7,052 nt of DNA from DASVDK01 sp036562265 [NCBI: Thermodesulfobacteriota bacterium] (lineage in GTDB: Bacteria > DASVDK01). Shown here one piece after another: positions 1-4,682 of the stretch. Numbering within the stretch: position 1 is the stretch's first letter; each line of letters begins with the position of its first letter. The stretch is from NCBI GenBank assembly GCA_036562265.1, contig DATCKS010000490.1:1-7052 (forward strand). The letters run 5' to 3'. The position numbers and the translations under genes are program-made. The notes under the pieces are model-generated. The model ran no database searches. It was given only the letters and a program-made list of their open reading frames with translations, and was not told the DNA's origin.

Positions 1-885
1 CTCGAGGAAGGGGGCAATACCCGGCTGCGCGGCGCCGCCGCCCACGAGGAGCAGCCGCGTCACCTCCGGACCGCCGGCCTGCCGGTAGGCGGCGAGGGTC
101 TTGTGCAGCTCGGCCGCCAGCGTCTCGAGGGCGTGCGCGACCGCCACCCGGGCCGCCGCCTCGGCCGCGTCGCCGCCGTCGGCCGCCTGGGGCCGAAGGT
201 CGCGCTTGCGCGCCTCGGCCTCGGCCTCCGGGAGCCCGAGCGCCTGGGCGATCGCGCGCGTGATCGCCTGACCGCCCCCCGTGATCGTCCGGACGAAGCG
301 GAGCCGGCCGTCGGCCACGACCGCCACGCCGGTCTTGCTGGCGCCGAGGTCCACCACGGCCGTCGCGCCGGGCGTCTCGGACGCGGCGGGTGGGACCGCC
401 ACGGCGAGCGGGGCCAGGGCCGCCGTGTCGAGGTCGACGCGGCGCGGCTCGAGCCGCGCCGCCGTGCAGGCCTCGAGGAGCTGGGCGACGTCTCCGTTCG
501 GCGCCGCGGCGGCGAGGACCGATACCTCGCCCGCGCCGGCAGGCGAGACGCGCTGGTAGGCGACGACGACCTGATCGAGCGCGAAGGGGATCTGCGTCTC
601 CAGCTCGAAGGGCACGACCTTGTCGAGCTGCTTCGCCGCCCCGGCCGGGAAGGTGAGGAGCCGCGTCGACACCCGCTGGCCCGGCAGGGCCGTGAGGACG
701 TCGTCCCCCCGCAGAGGCTCGAGCGCCGACAGGCGGCGCAGCCGCTCGGAGAGCGGGATCCCGGGCTCCTCGACCCGCGTCGCGCAGGCGACCTGGACCG
801 ATCGGAGCCCCCCGCGAAGGACGATCGCCTTCACGGCCGAGGTGCCGATGTCCAGGCCGACCGCGGAGCGGAACATGCTGGCCAT
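1..885 (-). CDS. gspL: GspL/PilM-type actin-like T2SS assembly protein (3' end beyond window)
   Basis: The first 295 codons of an open frame that runs off the left edge. The ASKHA (actin-like) fold is readable: a phosphate-1 type motif VGLDIGTSAVKAIVL (residues 9-23), the family-typical ALPGQRVSTRLLTFP (66-80) followed by VPFELETQIPF (91-101), a phosphate-2 type VVDLGASKTGVAVV (177-190), GGGQAITRAI (203-212), and an adenosine-type LLLVGGGAAQPGI (278-290). In T2SS, GspL is an inner-membrane protein whose cytoplasmic actin-like domain binds GspE; the transmembrane and periplasmic parts would lie past the window. The motifs look more intact and PilM-like than in classical enterobacterial GspL, so it may be annotated as PilM. 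The ATG at 885 is chosen because a purine-rich AGGGGG lies about 13 nt upstream; ATG 876 is in frame and also possible. Position after gspE-K supports the T2SS role. Whether it is GspL proper or a PilM with separate PilN/PilO partners cannot be decided here. Confidence 0.88.
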   Translation of the reverse strand, partial: MASMFRSAVGLDIGTSAVKAIVLRGGLRSVQVACATRVEEPGIPLSERLRRLSALEPLRGDDVLTALPGQRVSTRLLTFPAGAAKQLDKVVPFELETQIPFALDQVVVAYQRVSPAGAGEVSVLAAAAPNGDVAQLLEACTAARLEPRRVDLDTAALAPLAVAVPPAASETPGATAVVDLGASKTGVAVVADGRLRFVRTITGGGQAITRAIAQALGLPEAEAEARKRDLRPQAADGGDAAEAAARVAVAHALETLAAELHKTLAAYRQAGGPEVTRLLLVGGGAAQPGIAPFLE

Positions 886-1010
886 GCTACGAAGGCGACC
901 CCCTGGGTGTCAAGGTGACACGGGTAGGCGCCGGCGCCGAAACGCCAGGCAAATCCGCAACTTGTCCAAGGGAGAGGCGAGGCGGGACCGCTCGGCGGCC
1001 GCCCCGCCCG
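886..1010. other. Intergenic gap between HTH gene and gspL, with two dyads
   Basis: 125 bp without a gene. It holds a perfect inverted repeat GTGTCA-AGG-TGACAC (907-921) lying 22 bp upstream of the gspL ATG and a 12-bp palindrome GGCGCCGGCGCC (927-938). I see no convincing -35/-10 pair and no hairpin followed by a T-run, so whether gspL is transcribed from its own promoter or by read-through from the HTH gene is open. Confidence 0.5.
907..921. promoter_or_regulatory. Candidate operator: inverted repeat upstream of gspL
   Basis: GTGTCA-AGG-TGACAC has perfect 6-bp arms and a 3-bp spacer, just upstream of the gspL start. The symmetry is seen directly. A role as a protein-binding site, perhaps for the adjacent HTH protein, is inference; on RNA it could also form a small hairpin. 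Confidence 0.3.
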
Positions 1011-1202
1011 CTAGGCGTTGAGGGAGCTGAGGGTCTTGAGGATCTTGTTGAGGTCCTTCTTCTTGTAGATCCACATCTTGCCGCGCTTCTCCGCGGGGAT
1101 CTTGTTGCGGCGCGCGAGGTAGTTGATCTCGTCCGGCGAGATCGCGAAGGGAAGTACCTGCGCGAGCTGCTTGGACGTGAGACCTTCGTTCGGCTTCTCC
1201 AT
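1011..1202 (-). CDS. Small MerR/excisionase-type helix-turn-helix protein
   Basis: A 63-aa protein with the layout of the HTH_17/excisionase-like winged-helix group. LTSKQLAQVL (8-17) would be the first helix, SPDEINYLARRNKIPAEKRG (22-41) the turn, recognition helix and start of the wing, and KMWIYKKKDLNKIL (42-55) the strand and closing helix. In this family the domain binds short direct or inverted DNA sites; the proteins serve as regulators, excisionases or recombination accessory factors. It is basic (10 Lys, 3 Arg against 6 acidic residues) and about 58% GC against about 70% around it. Codons still end mostly in G/C, so the low GC reflects Lys/Asn/Ile content rather than obvious foreign origin. 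The ATG at 1202 has AGGAG 12 nt upstream; an in-frame ATG at 1245 would add 14 residues. It sits between gspK and gspL on the same strand, which suggests a regulator tied to the secretion operon. No recombinase or phage gene is visible nearby. Its DNA target is unknown. Confidence 0.78.
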   Translation of the reverse strand: MEKPNEGLTSKQLAQVLPFAISPDEINYLARRNKIPAEKRGKMWIYKKKDLNKILKTLSSLNA

Positions 1203-1248
1203 CTGGTGCTGTTTCTCCTGTCGAGTCGAGTAGCGCCTGGTCATGGCC

Positions 1249-1270
1249 CCGTGGAACCGCCACGGTTCCA
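1249..1270. promoter_or_regulatory. Two overlapping, mutually exclusive dyads upstream of the HTH gene
   Basis: On the plus strand, CCGTGG-AACCG-CCACGG (1249-1265) overlaps TGGAACC-GCCAC-GGTTCCA (1252-1270). Both have perfect arms, of 6 and 7 bp, and share bases, so only one can fold at a time. They lie 47-68 nt upstream of the ATG at 1202 and directly upstream of the alternative ATG at 1245. They could form a double operator on DNA or alternative hairpins in the 5' UTR. Function is inferred. Confidence 0.35.
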
Positions 1271-1312
1271 ACCGCGTCGTTCTGACGCTCAGGGGCACCG
1301 ATTTGTTCGCAC

Positions 1313-1318
1313 AGTATA
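1313..1318 (-). promoter_or_regulatory. Candidate -10 box for the HTH gene
   Basis: On the minus strand the hexamer is TATACT, a 5/6 match to the sigma-70 -10 consensus in otherwise GC-rich DNA, about 110 nt upstream of the ATG at 1202. No TTGACA-like -35 is found at 16-18 bp spacing (the bases there are GC-rich, CCGGC-like) and there is no extended -10 TG. If real, it would need an activator; the palindrome at 1347-1360 is suitably placed. Confidence 0.28.
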
Positions 1319-1346
1319 GCGCATGCAGTCGCCATGCCGGGTCCGG

Positions 1347-1360
1347 CGACCCGCGGGTCG
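1347..1360. promoter_or_regulatory. 14-bp perfect palindrome CGACCCGCGGGTCG upstream of the -10 box
   Basis: A perfect 14-bp palindrome about 30-45 bp upstream of the TATACT box, roughly positions -41 to -54 from the inferred start. This is where an activator site would overlap or replace a -35. The symmetry is seen; the binding role is inferred. GC-rich palindromes arise by chance fairly often at this base composition. Confidence 0.25.
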
Positions 1361-1376
1361 AGCGCCGGCGGTGGCG

Positions 1377-1401
1377 AAAAAGCTCGAAAGAACGAGGTTT
1401 T
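1377..1401 (-). terminator. Candidate weak terminator downstream of gspK
   Basis: On the minus strand: AAAAC, then CTCG-TTCTTT-CGAG, then CTTTTT. The 4-bp core stem is flanked by a C/C mismatch and an A-tract that can pair with the T-tract, giving a short hairpin ending in five T. It lies about 107 nt past the gspK stop, before the candidate HTH promoter. The near-symmetry would let it act in both directions. The stem is short, so it may be leaky or not a terminator. Confidence 0.33.
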
Positions 1402-1507
1402 GTGGCGCTCCGCCCGCCGAGACTGGCGGGGCCGACTTCCGGACACCCGGACACGGGCCGGGCTGACGTGCAAATTTGTAACAGCGCTCTGCAACGCTGC
1501 GTGTGTC

Positions 1508-2437
1508 TTATTCGACACGCCAGTAGTGGCGCTGGAACTGGCCACTGCGCTGCAGGACCGTGTGGAGGATCGAGACGCTGTCGCGGAAGCTCCCCGTGAC
1601 GGTGACCCCGAAGTACTGGCTCTTGTAGGTCAGGAAGTTCAGGTTGCCGGTGAAGCCGGTCGCCTGCCGGAACTCGTTGATGTTCCGGAAGGGGGTCCGC
1701 ACGCGGCTCTCGACCGCCCGGGTCGCCTGGGTCTCGTCGAGCCCGATGGCGACGAGCACTTCCCACGGCGCCGTGTTCGGGTTCACCCGTCCCTCGCCGT
1801 ACACGGTCACGAAGGGGGTCACCTTCCGGACGATCTCCGGTGTCCACCCCCTGACGAGGCCGAGTTGCGCCACCGTGACGAGCGGCGCGTTGTCCGGGCT
1901 GTAGGGAGGCGTGAGGGACCGGTAGTAGGTCTCCTCGGCGCCGCCCGATCCGGTCACGTTGGTGGACTCGGTGTCCTGCCAGTCGACGAGCGCGTCGACG
2001 AGCCGCCTCGCCTCGGCGGCGTCCTGATCCGCGACCAGGACGAGCAGCCGCTCGAGGTAGCTGCGCCAGTCGGCGTTCACCGTGTTGCCGTTCACGAGCC
2101 GCCGGAGGTTGAGCTTCGCGTGCTCGTCGGTGATGACCATCGACACGGCGCCGCCGCCGGCGGCGACGGGGATGTTGTTGTACTGGGCCCAGATCTCGTC
2201 GAGCCCGTCGTAGGGATCGCCCCCCGGCTTCTCCCCGTCGAGACGAAGCAGCGCCTCCGCGATCGCGACGCCCCCCTCCGCGAGATGGCGCGCCTGGAGC
2301 GACGTGTAGAGGTTGCTCGCCACGGCCCGCTCGACCCGCCCCTCGTAGACGAAGGGGAAGACCGTGAGCGTCAGGACCGCCACGACCGAGACCGCCAGGA
2401 GGAGCGCCACGCCCCGTTGCCGCCGCGAACGCCTCAT
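1508..2437 (-). CDS. gspK: GspK minor pseudopilin (tip)
   Basis: 309 aa, the usual GspK size and much larger than the other pseudopilins. GspK caps the pseudopilus tip in a complex with GspI and GspJ. The class III leader is short and basic (MRRSRRQRG) with cleavage after Gly9, followed by the hydrophobic helix VALLLAVSVVAVLTLTV. Mature residue 5 is Leu rather than Glu, the known hallmark of GspK. Other family signatures are ITDEHAKLNLRRLVNGNT (about 101-118), LVDALVDWQDTES (about 144-156), and GRVNPNTAPWEVL (about 212-224) in the T2SSK SAM-like/helix-hairpin domain. It ends in ...HYWRVE before a TAA. The ATG at 2437 is chosen because it gives the correct leader and an ATGA overlap with the gspJ stop; the frame is open further upstream, but that would put the leader in mid-protein. 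It is the last of the tightly packed genes. Confidence 0.95.
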   Translation of the reverse strand: MRRSRRQRGVALLLAVSVVAVLTLTVFPFVYEGRVERAVASNLYTSLQARHLAEGGVAIAEALLRLDGEKPGGDPYDGLDEIWAQYNNIPVAAGGGAVSMVITDEHAKLNLRRLVNGNTVNADWRSYLERLLVLVADQDAAEARRLVDALVDWQDTESTNVTGSGGAEETYYRSLTPPYSPDNAPLVTVAQLGLVRGWTPEIVRKVTPFVTVYGEGRVNPNTAPWEVLVAIGLDETQATRAVESRVRTPFRNINEFRQATGFTGNLNFLTYKSQYFGVTVTGSFRDSVSILHTVLQRSGQFQRHYWRVE

Positions 2438-3126
2438 TGCTTCGACATCGGCAGCGTGAAGCGCGTGCCGTAGGTGAGGATGCGCGCCTCGGCAAGCGGC
2501 CCGTTGCCCCAGGGCCGCTCGGCGTCCGGGGACGGTTGCGGCACGAGCCGCACCGTCAGCCAGACGGCCTGCGGGATCCGCGCCTTGTCGGTCCACTCGT
2601 TCACCCACTCCTTCTTGCCGGGGTCGTAGACCTTCACCTCGAAGCCGACTACCCGCTCGGCCACCACGTCGCCGGGCGCCTGGGCGAGCGCCTCGACGTC
2701 GAGCCGGTCGGCCTGACGGCGGACGAGCCGCCAGTCGCGCCGGTCGTCCGAGACGACCAGCTCGTACTCGACCAGGGCCATGTCGGACGACGGCCCGCGC
2801 CCGCCGACGCGCGGCCGACCGTACGTGAGGAAGCTCAGCCGGTCGCGCGAGGCGCCCTCGAGTTCGCGGTGCTCGAGGAGGAAGCCGGCCGCCTGCGGCC
2901 TGCCTCCCTGGGCCGGCAGGGCGAACGCCGACAGCAGCTCCTGGCTCATCCGATCGATCGCGGTGCGGCCGGCGTGCGTCATCTCGGCACGCCGGTTGGC
3001 GGCCTCCTGCACGCTGAGGGCCCCGGAGAGGCTCGTTCCCACGATCGCGACGATCACGCCGAGGATCCCGAGGGCGACCAGGATCTCGACGAGCGTGAAG
3101 CCGGCCGCTCGAGCGCCGCGCATCAC
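2434..3126 (-). CDS. gspJ: GspJ minor pseudopilin
   Basis: 230 aa from the GTG at 3126, or 229 aa from the ATG at 3123; the bases GTGATG overlap the gspI stop, and either start makes a coupled junction. The leader MMRGARAAG is cleaved after Gly9, and the mature protein begins FTLVEILVALGILGVIVAIV with Glu at +5, as required for pseudopilin assembly and N-methylation. The N-terminal helix is followed by QEAANRRAEMTHAGRTAIDR and RMSQELLSAF, then a beta-rich domain with the RLSFLTYGRPR segment and VWLTVRLVPQP near the end, the usual GspJ plan and length. GspJ binds GspI and GspK in the tip complex that starts pseudopilus assembly in the inner membrane and periplasm. It overlaps gspK by 4 nt (ATGA). 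Confidence 0.93.
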   Translation of the reverse strand: MMRGARAAGFTLVEILVALGILGVIVAIVGTSLSGALSVQEAANRRAEMTHAGRTAIDRMSQELLSAFALPAQGGRPQAAGFLLEHRELEGASRDRLSFLTYGRPRVGGRGPSSDMALVEYELVVSDDRRDWRLVRRQADRLDVEALAQAPGDVVAERVVGFEVKVYDPGKKEWVNEWTDKARIPQAVWLTVRLVPQPSPDAERPWGNGPLAEARILTYGTRFTLPMSKQ

Positions 3127-3572
3127 GACCCGCCCCGACGCTCGACCATGAAGTGCACCAGCTCGAGCCGCTCCGGCCTCGGCCCGGGCGACCAGATGAC
3201 CGCGATCCGCACCTCGCGCACGCCGCGGAAGGGGGTGTCGCTCACCACCTGCTGCCAGGTGTACCCGGGGTAGTCGTCCCCGAAGTCCCCCTCCGTGGTG
3301 CCGACCTCGGGGAAGTCGCCCATCTGGACGTCGGTCATCTTCGTCTCGAGGAGGAACGTGGCGAGCGTCAGCTCCTCGGCCTGGCTCCGGAGCCGTACGG
3401 CGGCGCTCTGGGCGGAGAGCAGGCCGACCAGCGCCACGCCGAGGATCACGAGCGCGACCAGGACCTCGAGGAGCGTGAAGCCGGCGGCCGGGCCCCGGCC
3501 GGAGACGGGACGGCCCCGTTCGCTCGGGAGGCGGGCGGCCGCGCGTCTACCTGGCCGCCGGGACCGTGGCAT
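3123..3572 (-). CDS. gspI: GspI minor pseudopilin
   Basis: 149 aa. The ATG at 3572 has GGAG 10 nt upstream, inside the end of gspH (26-nt overlap). The leader is 31 residues, long for this class and basic at first (MPRSRRPGRRAAARLP), ending SGRGPAAG before cleavage at G31|F32. The mature helix is FTLLEVLVALVILGVALVGL with Glu at +5. The segment ELTLATFLLETKMTDVQM (about 67-84) is typical of GspI, followed by a short beta domain ending VRIAVIWSPGPRPERLELV. GspI is the core of the GspI-J-K tip complex. Leader residues 18-31 resemble the repeated units in the GspH leader (ER..P..GRGP.A). The TGA overlaps the start of gspJ. Confidence 0.93.
   Translation of the reverse strand: MPRSRRPGRRAAARLPSERGRPVSGRGPAAGFTLLEVLVALVILGVALVGLLSAQSAAVRLRSQAEELTLATFLLETKMTDVQMGDFPEVGTTEGDFGDDYPGYTWQQVVSDTPFRGVREVRIAVIWSPGPRPERLELVHFMVERRGGS
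3484..3523 (-). repeat. Degenerate third copy of the leader repeat, in gspI
   Basis: Forty bases on the minus strand starting GCGAACG and containing GGCCGGGG match the first gspH leader copy at 28 of 40 positions without gaps. They encode SERGRPVSGRGPAA in the same frame and end just before the GFTLLE cleavage motif. The relation is weaker than between the two gspH copies and could partly reflect GC-rich composition. Confidence 0.4.
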
Positions 3573-4191
3573 GTCGGTCGAGCTCCGCCAGCTCGAACGC
3601 CCCCTCGTGGATCCGGGGGCGCATGTCGTAGGGCCGCACCTCGATCGTGTACACCCGCTGCTCGCCGACGGCGAGCTGGATCGCGGCGCGCTCGGCGTAT
3701 CCCTTGGGGTAGAACTCCACCGACGCCTCCTGCTCGCGCTGCCGGCCGGCCCGCCGCGTCTCGACGAGCGCGAGGCGCACCCGGCCGGGCAGGACCACCA
3801 CCCCGCCGAGCGAGGTCGGGTCGGGCTTCCAGGTGTCCCCGTCGAGCCGCTCCACCCGATAGGCGCGCTCGGCGAAGTCGAATCTCAGGCGGTAGGGGGT
3901 CTTGCGCACCGCCGCCTGGTCGGCCGCGTAGCGGGCGGCGCCGACGAGGCGCCGCGCCGCGGAGCGCAGCTCGATCCCGGACAGCTCGGTGAGCTTCGGG
4001 ACGGCGAACCCCAGGGCCAGCGCCACCACGGCGAGGGCGACCAGGATCTCGACGAGGGTGAAGGCGGACGCCCGCCTCGAGCGGCACGCGACGGGCCCCC
4101 GGTCCAGGGCCGCGGCGGCGCGTTCGCGGCAACGGCAAGCGCCGGGCCCCCGGCCCATGGCCGGGCTGGCGCGTTCGCCCCCGAGAAACAT
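3547..4191 (-). CDS. gspH: GspH minor pseudopilin with a long repeat-bearing leader
   Basis: 214 aa from the ATG at 4191. The pilin-like helix FTLVEILVALAVVALALGFAVPKL starts at residue 44 with Glu at +5. It is followed by RSAARRLVGAARYAADQAAV (about 76-95, typical of GspH) and a beta-rich C-terminal domain, so the mature part is about 171 aa, normal for GspH. GspH is the minor pseudopilin thought to link the tip complex to the GspG shaft. Two features are odd: the residue before the cleavage site is Ala43 (RRASA|FTLVE) where Gly is expected, and the leader is 43 residues long and contains two copies of a 17-residue repeat. No Shine-Dalgarno precedes the ATG at 4191. An in-frame ATG at 4158 would shorten the leader to 32 residues but also lacks one, so the start is uncertain; coupling to gspG, 20 bp upstream, is likely. 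Confidence 0.87.
   Translation of the reverse strand: MFLGGERASPAMGRGPGACRCRERAAAALDRGPVACRSRRASAFTLVEILVALAVVALALGFAVPKLTELSGIELRSAARRLVGAARYAADQAAVRKTPYRLRFDFAERAYRVERLDGDTWKPDPTSLGGVVVLPGRVRLALVETRRAGRQREQEASVEFYPKGYAERAAIQLAVGEQRVYTIEVRPYDMRPRIHEGAFELAELDRHATVPAAR
4082..4178 (-). repeat. Two-copy direct repeat (51-bp period) in the gspH leader
   Basis: On the minus strand two 46-bp copies, 4178-4133 and 4127-4082, start with GCGAACGCGCC and share CCGGGGGCCCG; I count 39 of 46 identical positions. The period of 51 bp is 17 codons, so the repeat stays in frame and encodes ERASPAMGRGPGACR and ERAAAALDRGPVACR. The first copy also contains the inverted repeat CCCGGCC-ATG-GGCCGGG. It could have arisen by tandem duplication within the leader or be a short dispersed GC-rich element that inserted in frame. 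Confidence 0.7.
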
Positions 4192-4211
4192 CGAACGGGG
4201 CCGCTACCCGG

Positions 4212-4655
4212 TCAGAACTCGCCGGCGTAGATGTCGGCGTTCGGCCCCTCGCCGCCCGGCTGGCCGTCCGCCCCGAGCGAGAAGAGGTCGTACTCGCCCC
4301 GGGTGCCCGGATAGGCGTAGGCGTAGGGCTGGCCCCACGGATCGACCGGGACGCGAGGCAGGTAGCCTCCCTCCTTCCAGTTGACCGGGATGTTGCCGAC
4401 GGTCGGCTTGGTGACCAGCGCCTCGAGCCCCTGCTCGGTGGTGGGGTAGACGCCGTTGTCGAGCTTGTAGAGGTCGAGCGCCGTCTCGATGCTCTTGAGA
4501 TCGGCCACCACGCGCGTGCGCCGCGCGTCGTCGGCCTTGCCGATGACGCGCGGTCCGACGATGGCGGCAAGGATCCCGATGATCAGGACGACGACCAGGA
4601 CCTCGATGAGCGTGAAACCTCCGGCGACTCGCCGGGCCCTTCTCTCGGACCGCAC
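4212..4655 (-). CDS. gspG: GspG major pseudopilin
   Basis: 147 aa; forms the shaft of the T2SS pseudopilus. It starts with GTG at 4655, preceded by a very strong GGAGG 7 nt upstream. The leader MRSERRARRVAGG is cleaved after Gly13, and the mature protein begins FTLIEVLVVVLIIGILAAIV with Glu at +5. Family signatures follow: GPRVIGKADDARRTRVVADL (34-53), SIETALDLYKLDNGVYPTTE (55-74), QGLEALVTKP (75-84), YLPRVPVDPWGQPYAYAYPG (98-117) and FSLGADGQPGGEG (125-137). The C-terminal loop with its Asp residues corresponds to the calcium-binding site known in GspG. Mature length of 134 aa is typical. It lies 27 bp after gspF and 20 bp before gspH. The strong ribosome binding site fits its high stoichiometry. 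Confidence 0.96.
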   Translation of the reverse strand: MRSERRARRVAGGFTLIEVLVVVLIIGILAAIVGPRVIGKADDARRTRVVADLKSIETALDLYKLDNGVYPTTEQGLEALVTKPTVGNIPVNWKEGGYLPRVPVDPWGQPYAYAYPGTRGEYDLFSLGADGQPGGEGPNADIYAGEF

Positions 4656-4667
4656 AGGAGCACCTCC
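4656..4667 (-). promoter_or_regulatory. gspG ribosome binding site with an adjacent complementary CTCC
   Basis: The minus strand reads GGAGGTGCTCCT immediately before the GTG start. GGAGG is close to ideal and 7 nt from the start. GGAG can pair with the following CTCC across a 3-nt loop, a small hairpin that could modulate access to the site. A GTG inside it (4663) is out of frame with gspG. Confidence 0.5.
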
Positions 4668-4682
4668 GACACCGCCGCCGCG

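Larger units (their letters stand above)
1203..1507. other. Dyad-rich intergenic region between gspK and the HTH gene
   Basis: 305 bp without a credible gene. Reading in the direction of transcription (high to low coordinates) it holds: a weak stem CAGCG/CGCTG (1482-1499); an AT-rich patch with the palindrome CAAATTTG (1471-1478); a tandem direct repeat CCGGACAC x2 (plus strand, 1439-1454); a 6-bp stem CCCGCC/GGCGGG (1413-1430); a terminator-like hairpin (1377-1401); a 14-bp palindrome (1347-1360); a TATACT box (1313-1318); and overlapping dyads (1249-1270). All other intergenic gaps from gspE to gspK are 27 bp or less, so this is a clear break in the operon and probably its regulatory hub. 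Confidence 0.6.

Noticed and set aside
103-918. 271-codon open frame on the plus strand opposite gspL
   Set aside because: It is Arg/Gly/Asp-rich low-complexity sequence with no recognisable domain; the minus frame encodes a clear GspL/PilM. GC-rich DNA gives long antisense frames.
1464-1482. Possible sigma-54 (-24/-12) promoter on the minus strand (TGTTAC...TTGCA)
   Set aside because: The GG of the -24 element is absent and the spacing is one base short.
1482-1518. Stems CAGCG/CGCTG and GTGTC/GACAC at the end of gspK as terminators
   Set aside because: Only 5 bp each with no T-run after them; 1377-1401 is the better candidate.
2380-2410. Missing Glu at +5 in GspK as an anomaly
   Set aside because: Lack of Glu5 is a known normal property of GspK.
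1334-2473. 379-codon plus-strand frame opposite gspK
   Set aside because: An antisense shadow of gspK with no family resemblance and no ribosome binding site.
1011-2495. One long minus frame joining the HTH gene to sequence overlapping gspK
   Set aside because: The part above about 1245 is out of frame with gspK and reads as low-complexity sequence; only the last 63 codons look like a real protein.
2438-2608. N-terminal extension of gspK
   Set aside because: It would bury the leader and hydrophobic helix 57 residues into the protein; the ATGA overlap with gspJ at 2434-2437 is the natural start.
2437-3273. 278-codon plus-strand frame opposite gspJ and gspI
   Set aside because: His/Asp/Arg-rich shadow; the minus strand carries convincing pseudopilins.
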